Assembly: GCA_900546795.1 (NCBI GenBank)
Contig: UREG01000051.1
Location: 1 to 11,338, forward strand
Reading direction: 5' to 3'
Length of the DNA stretch: 11,338 nt
From: an uncultured Veillonellaceae bacterium
GTDB lineage: Bacteria > Bacillota > Negativicutes > Veillonellales > Megasphaeraceae
The position numbers were made by a program, and so were the translations under genes. Under the pieces are notes generated by a model. That model was given only the letters and a program-made list of their open reading frames with translations, ran no database searches and was not told the DNA's origin. Positions 5,392-11,338 of the stretch are shown here, piece by piece. Each line of letters begins with the position of its first letter. Position 1 is the first letter of the stretch.

Positions 5392-6369
5392 ATGATTTTT
5401 CTTCACATTTTTGAGTATACCATCCTGCCGCTGTTTTGCATGGTAGCGGTCGGATATGTATTGGACAAGCAGTTTCATCTGGATCAGGGTACCTTGAACA
5501 AACTGAATTTTTATTTTATTATGCCCTGCTTTATTTTTTCCTGCATCATGACCACCCAATTCTCAACGACAAACGCCATTATTTTTCTTGCCGGCGTATT
5601 GATCATGATCGGCCATCGGCTGCTGGCGGACGGCATGACGCTGTGCATGGGCTATGATTCTAAATATCAGGCTACACTGCGCAATACGACGATGTTTAAT
5701 AACTGCGGTAATTTAGGCGTGGCGGTCATTACGCTGATTTTTTCCAATCCGCCGTATACGGTACATGGAGAATCGCCCTACTTGAATGAAGCGATCATGA
5801 CCCAAATCACCTTGCTGATCCTCATCAATCTGACGCTGAACACGGTCGGTATCTACCAAGCCGGGCTGGGCATGATGAGCAAGCTGGACGCAGTGCGCAT
5901 GGTCATGCATATGCCGACGATTTACTGCGTGCCTACGGCGCTTTTGCTCCGCTATTTTGACATTTCTCTTACAGATACATTTTTATGGCCCGCCATCTAC
6001 CGTCCCGGACAAGCTCTGCTTCCGATCGCAATGATAAGTCTGGGCATGCAGCTGGCCCGCGCGCACATTCAAATCAAAAATCTCGACGCCTGGCTGGCTA
6101 TTGCGGCGCGTCTGATCGGCGGCCCGGCCGTAGCCTGGCTCGTCCTCCTGCTGATCGGTTTCGTCCATGAACCGCTGCCGAATCTCGTCGAACAGGTTAT
6201 CTTCATTTATGCTTCTGTGCCCTGTGCGGTCAATGCGGTGTTGTTTGCCGCCGAGTTTAAAAGCAACCCGGACATTGCGGCACAGATTGTCGTCGGCTCC
6301 ACTATTTTGAGTATGATCACTCTGCCCTGCGTGATCTTTATCGCAAATTGGCTGTATCCCTTAGTCTGA
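5392..6369 (+). CDS. AEC-family (auxin efflux carrier-like) transporter
   Basis: An inner-membrane secondary carrier of 325 residues, near the usual 300-320 for the family, with about ten hydrophobic segments. Typical features are the N-terminal TILPLFCMVAVGYVLDK segment, a long helix with PCFIF, the NNCGNLGVAVITLIF segment in the middle of the first half, and ALLPIAMISLGMQLA in the second half. Bacterial members carry organic acids such as malate, malonate or lactate, or amino acids; the substrate cannot be read from the sequence. The ATG at 5392 was chosen because family similarity begins there and AAAGG stands about 9 bases upstream. The open frame continues upstream through the preceding terminator and is not coding there. 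The gene stands alone between rubrerythrin and brnQ. No clear terminator follows it. Confidence 0.88.
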   Translation: MIFLHIFEYTILPLFCMVAVGYVLDKQFHLDQGTLNKLNFYFIMPCFIFSCIMTTQFSTTNAIIFLAGVLIMIGHRLLADGMTLCMGYDSKYQATLRNTTMFNNCGNLGVAVITLIFSNPPYTVHGESPYLNEAIMTQITLLILINLTLNTVGIYQAGLGMMSKLDAVRMVMHMPTIYCVPTALLLRYFDISLTDTFLWPAIYRPGQALLPIAMISLGMQLARAHIQIKNLDAWLAIAARLIGGPAVAWLVLLLIGFVHEPLPNLVEQVIFIYASVPCAVNAVLFAAEFKSNPDIAAQIVVGSTILSMITLPCVIFIANWLYPLV

Positions 6370-6454
6370 TACAAAATTTTTTCCTTCCTTAATAAAAAAA
6401 TAGATAGGTTTTATCTTCATTTATTTTCTCAAAAGTAATGCCCCTCTTTCATTT

Positions 6455-6480
6455 TTGTGATACTATATAGAGTATTACAA
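6455..6480 (+). promoter_or_regulatory. Long dyad element upstream of brnQ, candidate operator
   Basis: A 26-base symmetrical element ends 20 bases before the brnQ ATG: left half TTGTGATACTATA, right half TAGAGTATTACAA. Eleven of thirteen pairs match. No clear -35/-10 pair fits around it, so the promoter probably overlaps it. The regulator is unknown. Confidence 0.45.
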
Positions 6481-6500
6481 TAAATTGAAGGGGGCTTTTT

Positions 6501-7838
6501 ATGTCATCAAAAGGTATGCAGGTCGGATTATTATTGTTCGGCATGTTTTTTGGCGCCGGCAATCTCATCTTTCCGCCGTCTTTAGGGTTTCAGTCCGGAG
6601 ACGCGTTCTGGCCGGCTATTTTCGGATTTATTATTACAGGCGTAGGTATCGCAATTTTGGCTCTGATCGTCGGTACGCTCAATCCCGGAGGATATCGGGC
6701 GGAAATGGATAAAAAAATCCATCCGCTGTTTTCGCTTATCTTCCTAATCGCAATCTATTTATCAGTTGGGCCGTTCTTTGCGATCCCTCGTACGGCGGCA
6801 ACTTCTTTTTCAGTCGGAATCGAAGCATATACCGGCAGCGGTACGATGCCGCTTCTGATTTTTACTTTCCTTTACTTTGCGGCTGCCCTGTGGATTGCGC
6901 TGAATCCGAATAAGATCCTGACGAGTATCGGAAAAATTTTAACTCCGATTTTCGCAGTCATGATCATCGCGCTTTTTGTCTGCGGATTTTTTGTATATAA
7001 CCAGGTTACGGTGCCGCAAGGTATAGGCGCATATCATATCGAACCGTTCGGCAGCGGATTTATCGAAGGGTATAATACAGTCGATGCGATCGCAGCGTTT
7101 GCATTCTGCATCATTGCCATGAATACGCTCCATCAGCTTAAGTTCACCTCGCAGCAGGAATATTTAAAAAGCGTATGGGCAGCCGGCGTCGTTACGGCCA
7201 TCGGCTTTTCTTTCCTTTACCTGGGACTGGCCTGGCTCGGCAATCACTTCCCGATCCCTGCCGATGTATATACCAATCCAGACACCAATCTTGGCGTATA
7301 TGTTCTGACGCAGGCGTCTTATCAGCTGTTTGGCGCAGCCGGTCAGGCATTTTTGGCGGTCATGGTTGTCATTACTTGTTTTACAACCGGCGCCGGTCTG
7401 ATCGTGGCTACCTCGCAGTTCTTTGCGCAGGAGTTTCCATCGGTAAGCTATAAGAAATGGGCCTGCCTCTTTTCTCTCGTCAGTTTTGTCCTGTCCAATC
7501 AGGGGCTGAATCAGGTTATCAAAACGTCTTTGCCGGTACTGCTTCAGATCTATCCGATGGCCATTGTAATCGTCATGATCATCGTGGTAAATAAATTCCT
7601 CGCCCTTTCCAAACCGGGGATTCAGCTTACCATGTTCGTGACCTTTGTCATCGCTCTCATGGACGTGGCAAAAAACTTTTTGGGTATGGAGGAAATGGCG
7701 TCCTTATTACAGCTGCTCCCGTTTGCAGACAGCGGCTGCGCCTGGTTCGTTCCAGCGGTCATCGGCATCGTTATTTCTTATTTCCTCCCGCAAAAACTAG
7801 AACCTGAACATTACGACTTTACAAAAGATATCCAGTAG
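6501..7838 (+). CDS. brnQ: Branched-chain amino acid carrier of the BrnQ/LIVCS family
   Basis: An inner-membrane, cation-coupled importer of leucine, isoleucine and valine. The protein has 445 residues, the usual length, and about twelve hydrophobic segments. The N-terminus carries the family hallmark GMFFGAGNLIFPPSLG (residues about 14-29). The SVGPFFAIPRTAATSF block lies near 87-102 and NTLHQL near 208-213. The start ATG is preceded by GAAGGGGG. The gene is monocistronic: a possible operator lies just upstream and a terminator follows 7 bases after the stop. An internal Na+ or H+ coupling choice cannot be read from the sequence. Confidence 0.96.
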   Translation: MSSKGMQVGLLLFGMFFGAGNLIFPPSLGFQSGDAFWPAIFGFIITGVGIAILALIVGTLNPGGYRAEMDKKIHPLFSLIFLIAIYLSVGPFFAIPRTAATSFSVGIEAYTGSGTMPLLIFTFLYFAAALWIALNPNKILTSIGKILTPIFAVMIIALFVCGFFVYNQVTVPQGIGAYHIEPFGSGFIEGYNTVDAIAAFAFCIIAMNTLHQLKFTSQQEYLKSVWAAGVVTAIGFSFLYLGLAWLGNHFPIPADVYTNPDTNLGVYVLTQASYQLFGAAGQAFLAVMVVITCFTTGAGLIVATSQFFAQEFPSVSYKKWACLFSLVSFVLSNQGLNQVIKTSLPVLLQIYPMAIVIVMIIVVNKFLALSKPGIQLTMFVTFVIALMDVAKNFLGMEEMASLLQLLPFADSGCAWFVPAVIGIVISYFLPQKLEPEHYDFTKDIQ

Positions 7839-7845
7839 AAATGGC

Positions 7846-7869
7846 CCGGCAATATGCCGGTTTTTTTTT
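7846..7869 (+). terminator. Rho-independent terminator of brnQ
   Basis: CCGGCA (7846-7851), loop ATA, TGCCGG (7855-7860), then nine T (7861-7869). A short, GC-rich stem with a long T run, immediately after the gene. Confidence 0.9.
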
Positions 7870-7997
7870 CAGCCGTTTTTCATCTTTGTTTTGTATACTG
7901 ATATCCGGCATACTACCCTATGTCCCCCAATCGGATATATCTTTTTTACAAGTCTTATGCCATTTGAACAAATCACCTGTTTATCACTGCGGGATTA

Positions 7998-8006
7998 TGC
8001 TAAAAT
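7998..8006 (+). promoter_or_regulatory. Probable extended -10 promoter of the dedA operon
   Basis: TGCTAAAAT gives a TGn-extended -10 box (TAAAAT at 8001-8006). No good -35 sequence is found 16-18 bases upstream, as expected for this promoter type. The leader to the dedA ATG is about 60 bases. Confidence 0.5.
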
Positions 8007-8014
8007 AAACAAGT

Positions 8015-8044
8015 AAGTGTCGATAAAGTGTCTGCGCTTCGCAG
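8015..8044 (+). promoter_or_regulatory. Direct repeat and hairpin in the dedA leader
   Basis: AAGTGTC occurs at 8015-8021 and again at 8026-8032, 11 bases apart, about one helical turn. It is followed by a small hairpin, CTGCG (8032-8036), loop CTT, CGCAG (8040-8044). Both lie between the promoter and the ribosome-binding site AGGGAGG, which is itself 12 bases from the ATG, longer than usual. Confidence 0.3.
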
Positions 8045-8075
8045 GCGGTTATATTTAGGGAGGTTGATAGACAAA

Positions 8076-8687
8076 ATGGATCTATTATTGCAGTTTATGG
8101 AAGATTTTGGGTATACAGCCATGTTCTTGATCATGGTACTGGAAAATGCCAATGTGCCGATTCCCAGTGAAATCGTACTTGGTTTTTCCGGTTATCTGGT
8201 ATCACAGAGCGTGTTTTCTTTTTGGCCGGCAGTCATCGTCGGCACGCTGGCCGGCGTCGCCGGCTCCATCCTCAGTTACTGGCTCGGCATGTACGGCGGC
8301 CGGCCGTTTCTTCGGCGGTATGGAAAGTATTTCTTTTTTTCAGAAACAAAATTTCACGCGGCTGAAACGCTGTTTCTCCGTTACGGCGGCATCGCGGTCT
8401 TTACCGGACGCCTTTTGCCCGGCATTCGGACGTTCATTTCTTTTCCTGCCGGCGTCGCCCGGTATCCAATGGGAAAGTTTATTTTTTATACCGCACTCGG
8501 CACCGTGCCCTGGACGGTTTTGCTGATTTGGCTCGGCAATCTGCTCGGCGCGCATTGGGAAGATATCATTGCTTACAATCATGATTTCACCCTGGCCATC
8601 GGCGCCGCCTTTCTCATGGGACTGGCAGTATTCGGCTGGAAATGGAAAAAAGCGCGCACAGCCCAGAGAGGAATTATCTCGGAATGA
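8076..8687 (+). CDS. DedA-family membrane protein (putative undecaprenyl-phosphate translocase)
   Basis: A 203-residue inner-membrane protein of the DedA/SNARE-associated family; the usual length is about 200. Members such as B. subtilis UptA return undecaprenyl phosphate from the outer to the inner leaflet of the cytoplasmic membrane. Family motifs are clear: Glu23 in MVLENANVPIPSE with Glu32, the GSILSYWLGMYGGRP stretch (about 63-77), and GRLLPGIRTFISFPAG (111-126) with the conserved Arg112 and Arg118. The ATG at 8076 has AGGGAGG 12 bases upstream; a TTG at 8064 directly abuts that site and is unlikely. The stop overlaps the next gene as ATGA, which ties dedA to the two lipid-linked-sugar transferases behind it. 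The specific lipid is inferred from the family. Confidence 0.92.
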   Translation: MDLLLQFMEDFGYTAMFLIMVLENANVPIPSEIVLGFSGYLVSQSVFSFWPAVIVGTLAGVAGSILSYWLGMYGGRPFLRRYGKYFFFSETKFHAAETLFLRYGGIAVFTGRLLPGIRTFISFPAGVARYPMGKFIFYTALGTVPWTVLLIWLGNLLGAHWEDIIAYNHDFTLAIGAAFLMGLAVFGWKWKKARTAQRGIISE

Positions 8688-10249
8688 AAACTTGGTATGC
8701 ACCGCAAAGAGCGATTCCTCTGCTGATCGCTCTTTCCTTTATTACAATGCTTCTTTTTATTGGAGCCGCCCCGCTCTTTGATCCGGACGAACCGGTATAC
8801 GGCGAAACGGCCAAAGAAATGATCCTTGCCGGAAATTGGCTTTCCCCTCGGATCTACGGGGAATTCTGGTATGATAAACCGCCGATGTTTTATTGGCTCT
8901 CCGCCATTTCGTACACCTTATTTGGGATCAGCGAATTTACGTCCCGCCTGCCGTCCGCCCTTCTCGGCATGGGTACGGCAGTATTCGTGTACGCTCAGGT
9001 GCGGCGGATCCTCAGCGACCGGGCCGCGTTTTTCAGCGCCGTCGTCTGTACGACGAGTCTGGGCATGTTTTATATCGCCAAAGCGGCGGTAACGGATATG
9101 TCTTTAATTTTCTCCCTTTCTGCGGCGATGCTGTGTCTATACCGAAAAAAATATTATTGGGGATATTTTTTCTGCGGGATTGCCCTTCTGGTCAAAGGCC
9201 CTGTCGGCTATGGATTTCCTGCCTTGATTATGCTGCTGTATCTTCTTCTTTCCCGCCGGTTTTCGCTGCTGAAAGAAATGAAGATTCCTTCCGGTATCCT
9301 GCTGGCGTTTCTTGTCGGTCTTCCCTGGTATATCGCGATGTACCATTATCACGGCGATCCGTTTTTGGATACCTTTATCGGGTTTCATAATATCGACCGC
9401 TTCACGTCTCCGGAACATCCCGGCCAAAACAGTTATATCCGGTATATCCCGGTACTGTTCCTGTCGCTGTTTCCCTGGACGGCTGCGTTTATCCCTGCCG
9501 TGTTCCGGTCGTTTTCCCGAAAAAATAAGCATAAGGATTTTCTGCTGTTCCTCCATTGCTGGACGTGGTTCATCTTTGTTTTCTTTTCGATTTCTAAAAC
9601 GCAGCTGGTCACCTATATCGCACCGATGTTCGTGCCGGCCGCCATCTTGATCGGCTGGTATTTAGACCGGCTTCTTTGTCATGACTGGCACAAAGACCGC
9701 TGGATTTTAGGGATAGTCCATCTGTGTTTAGGACTTGCCGCAGCGGCGGCGGCGCTGCTTTATGTGCCTGCCCTCCCGGAGATTGCGTCCGATGCCATCC
9801 CTCTTGCAGGGCTGATGCTTCTGATCGCGCTGCCGGCCGGATATTTTCTTTTTGCGGGAAAGATCGAAAAGGCGATCGGTTCTGCCGCACTGGCGGCGGC
9901 TTGTCTGTCCCTTTTTATGACAGTACAGATCGCGCCTCAGCTGGCTCCTGCCAATTCTGCTTATGAAATTGCCCGCGCCGTGCAAGTCCATTATGACGAT
10001 GAGTATCCGCTGTATGTCGATAAATTCGTCCGCCCTACGCTGGCGTTTTACACGAATATTTACGGAACGGAATGGCAGCGGCCCTTTCTCGATCATCTGC
10101 ATCCTTCGCAGGAAAAAGCATTTTATGTCATGCGAAAAGCAGGATATAAAAAAATCTCTTACGATGTGATGTGTCAAATGAATCCGGAATTTGCTCAGTA
10201 TAAAGTGCTGGCCGATACCGATTATTACATTCTGCTCGTCAATCAATAA
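8684..10249 (+). CDS. ArnT-like glycosyltransferase (GT-C fold, PMT/ArnT family)
   Basis: A polytopic inner-membrane enzyme of 521 residues that should move a sugar from an undecaprenyl-phosphate donor to an envelope acceptor on the outer face. ArnT itself adds aminoarabinose to lipid A; the acceptor here is unknown. The N-terminal loop holds FDPDEPVYGETAKEM with the acidic pair Asp35-Glu36, and WYDKPPMFYW with Lys65, matching the ArnT/PMT active-site region. Further family blocks are AAVTDMSLIF (Asp138) and LVKGPVGYGFPA (170-180). The N-terminal part has about a dozen hydrophobic helices, and a soluble periplasmic domain ends the protein (about 440-521). The ATG at 8684 overlaps the dedA stop; an upstream ATG at 8642 lies deeper in dedA. 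No arn synthesis genes are near. Confidence 0.9.
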   Translation: MKTWYAPQRAIPLLIALSFITMLLFIGAAPLFDPDEPVYGETAKEMILAGNWLSPRIYGEFWYDKPPMFYWLSAISYTLFGISEFTSRLPSALLGMGTAVFVYAQVRRILSDRAAFFSAVVCTTSLGMFYIAKAAVTDMSLIFSLSAAMLCLYRKKYYWGYFFCGIALLVKGPVGYGFPALIMLLYLLLSRRFSLLKEMKIPSGILLAFLVGLPWYIAMYHYHGDPFLDTFIGFHNIDRFTSPEHPGQNSYIRYIPVLFLSLFPWTAAFIPAVFRSFSRKNKHKDFLLFLHCWTWFIFVFFSISKTQLVTYIAPMFVPAAILIGWYLDRLLCHDWHKDRWILGIVHLCLGLAAAAAALLYVPALPEIASDAIPLAGLMLLIALPAGYFLFAGKIEKAIGSAALAAACLSLFMTVQIAPQLAPANSAYEIARAVQVHYDDEYPLYVDKFVRPTLAFYTNIYGTEWQRPFLDHLHPSQEKAFYVMRKAGYKKISYDVMCQMNPEFAQYKVLADTDYYILLVNQ

Positions 10250-10258
10250 GGAGGAAGT

Positions 10259-11338
10259 ATGAAGCGTTTTTCCTGGCCCTGTCTCTTGCTGGGCCTCCTT
10301 GCTTTTTTATTTTTTATTTATGGCAGCGCATCGCTGCCGGTTACCGATCCGGTCGAATCCAATTATGCCCTAACCGCCAAAGAAATGGTGCTGTCCGGCG
10401 ATTGGATTTCTCCGCGGATCTATGGGAATTACTGGTATGACAAACCGATCCTGATTTATTTTTTCCTTTGTATTTCCTACAGTATATTTGGGTTTACGGA
10501 TTTTGCGTCCCGTCTGCCGTCCGCGCTTTTCGGCGCGTTTACGATCGCTCTCATATACTGGTTTATGCACCGCCAATACAGAAAACAAATCCTGGCGGTG
10601 CTGGCGGCGGCTATGACGGCTACTTCCCTGGAAGTCTGGATCATCTCGCACGGCATCATTACAGACGCCCTGCTCTTTTTCTTTACCTGCGCCACTATGT
10701 TCTTTGCCTATATCGGTCTGACCGAGCACAAAACGCGGTGGACGGCGGCCGCTTACGGCATGGCAGGATTTGCAGCGCTCACGAAAGGCCCGGTAGGACT
10801 GGTGCTTCCCGGTCTGCTGCTTCTTGTCTGGGTATGCCTGCACCGCCAAACGCTCCCGCTGCGCCGTCTGTTTCCTCTTGCAGGCATCGGTCTGTTTCTC
10901 CTCATTGCCGCACCCTGGTATACGGTGATGTACCTGAAACACGGCGAGGAATTTATCACGACGTTTTTAGGACTGCACAATTATCTGCGCGCCACGGTGT
11001 CCGAACATCCGAAAGATAATGTATGGTATTATTATCTGGTCCTCCTTCCGGTATCCCTTCTCCCATGGACCGGGCTTTCCTTCCTGCAGATGAAAACATT
11101 CCGCCGGCAGGCTCTGTACCAGCCACTGTACCGATTTCTCATGATATGGTGCTGGGGTACCATTGGTTTCTATACCCTGATGGCCACTAAATACGTAACC
11201 TACACCTATATCGCTGTCATTCCTGCCATACTTCTGGCCGCAACCGCCATTCTGCAGTCGTCAGAAACGCGTAAATTCCACTGTCTGCTCTTATTGCCTG
11301 CCCTGTTCATGGTTATAGCCTTAAGCGGTGGAACCCTG
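10259..11338 (+). CDS. Second ArnT-like glycosyltransferase, cut by the window end
   Basis: An open frame of 360 codons from ATG 10259 to the last base, without a stop; the true gene should be about 500 codons. It begins 9 bases after the previous stop with the site GGAGG four bases before the ATG. The protein is a clear paralogue of its neighbour: TAKEMVLSGDWISPRIYGNYWYDKP (residues 39-63) and FASRLPSALFG (82-92) match almost position by position. Further blocks are IITDALLFF (Asp136) and LTKGPVG (174-180). It differs at the acidic motif: TDPVESNYAL replaces FDPDEPVYGE, so Asp35 of the neighbour becomes Val32 and Glu41 becomes Leu38, while Asp30 and Glu33 remain. Lys62 is kept but KPP becomes KPI. 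Substrate and acceptor probably differ from those of its neighbour. Confidence 0.9.
   Translation, partial: MKRFSWPCLLLGLLAFLFFIYGSASLPVTDPVESNYALTAKEMVLSGDWISPRIYGNYWYDKPILIYFFLCISYSIFGFTDFASRLPSALFGAFTIALIYWFMHRQYRKQILAVLAAAMTATSLEVWIISHGIITDALLFFFTCATMFFAYIGLTEHKTRWTAAAYGMAGFAALTKGPVGLVLPGLLLLVWVCLHRQTLPLRRLFPLAGIGLFLLIAAPWYTVMYLKHGEEFITTFLGLHNYLRATVSEHPKDNVWYYYLVLLPVSLLPWTGLSFLQMKTFRRQALYQPLYRFLMIWCWGTIGFYTLMATKYVTYTYIAVIPAILLAATAILQSSETRKFHCLLLLPALFMVIALSGGTL

Noticed and set aside
6395..6420. Possible terminator after the AEC gene: AGATA, a short loop, TATCT, near A and T runs.
   Set aside because: The stem has only five weak pairs and no clean T run follows it.

Overview
The window looks like chromosomal DNA of an anaerobic, diderm member of the Firmicutes, most likely class Negativicutes (Megasphaera, Selenomonas or Dialister relatives). 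Three things point that way. Ribosome-binding sites are strong and of Firmicutes type (AAGGAG, AAAGGAGG), and promoters are close to sigma-A consensus. Rubrerythrin and selenium genes suggest an anaerobe. Two ArnT-type glycosyltransferases sit beside a DedA protein, which fits a cell that builds lipopolysaccharide. The genus is inference. No tRNA, rRNA, insertion sequence, prophage or CRISPR array was seen.

Left part, minus strand, 2818 down to 20: a four-gene unit, selD - yedF - DUF3343 - mscS, with overlapping or nearly touching genes. SelD makes selenophosphate. YedF (TusA-like plus DsrE-like domains) and the small DUF3343 protein look like thiol-based selenium or sulfur carriers. An MscS-type channel closes the unit. 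selA, selB and tRNA-Sec are not in the window.

Plus strand from 2866: a PadR-type repressor is transcribed divergently from selD. It is followed, with overlaps, by a DUF1700/HAAS membrane protein and an unrecognised 83-residue membrane-anchored protein, and the unit ends at a strong terminator (4175-4225). After about 280 bases with no gene comes a rubrerythrin with a near-perfect promoter and its own terminator. Two monocistronic transporters follow: an AEC-family carrier (5392-6369) and a BrnQ branched-chain amino acid carrier (6501-7838, with a terminator).

Right end, plus strand: dedA and two tandem ArnT-like glycosyltransferases form one operon that runs off the window edge. DedA proteins return undecaprenyl phosphate to the cytoplasmic face, and ArnT-like enzymes release that lipid outside, so the three may form one envelope-modification unit.

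Several promoters (padR, rubrerythrin, AEC, brnQ) carry inverted repeats at or near the expected transcription start. These are the best candidates for undescribed regulatory sites. No wholly new system is obvious. The most interesting items are the selenium unit with its shared CGxC motif, the small protein of the PadR unit, and the DedA-glycosyltransferase pairing.
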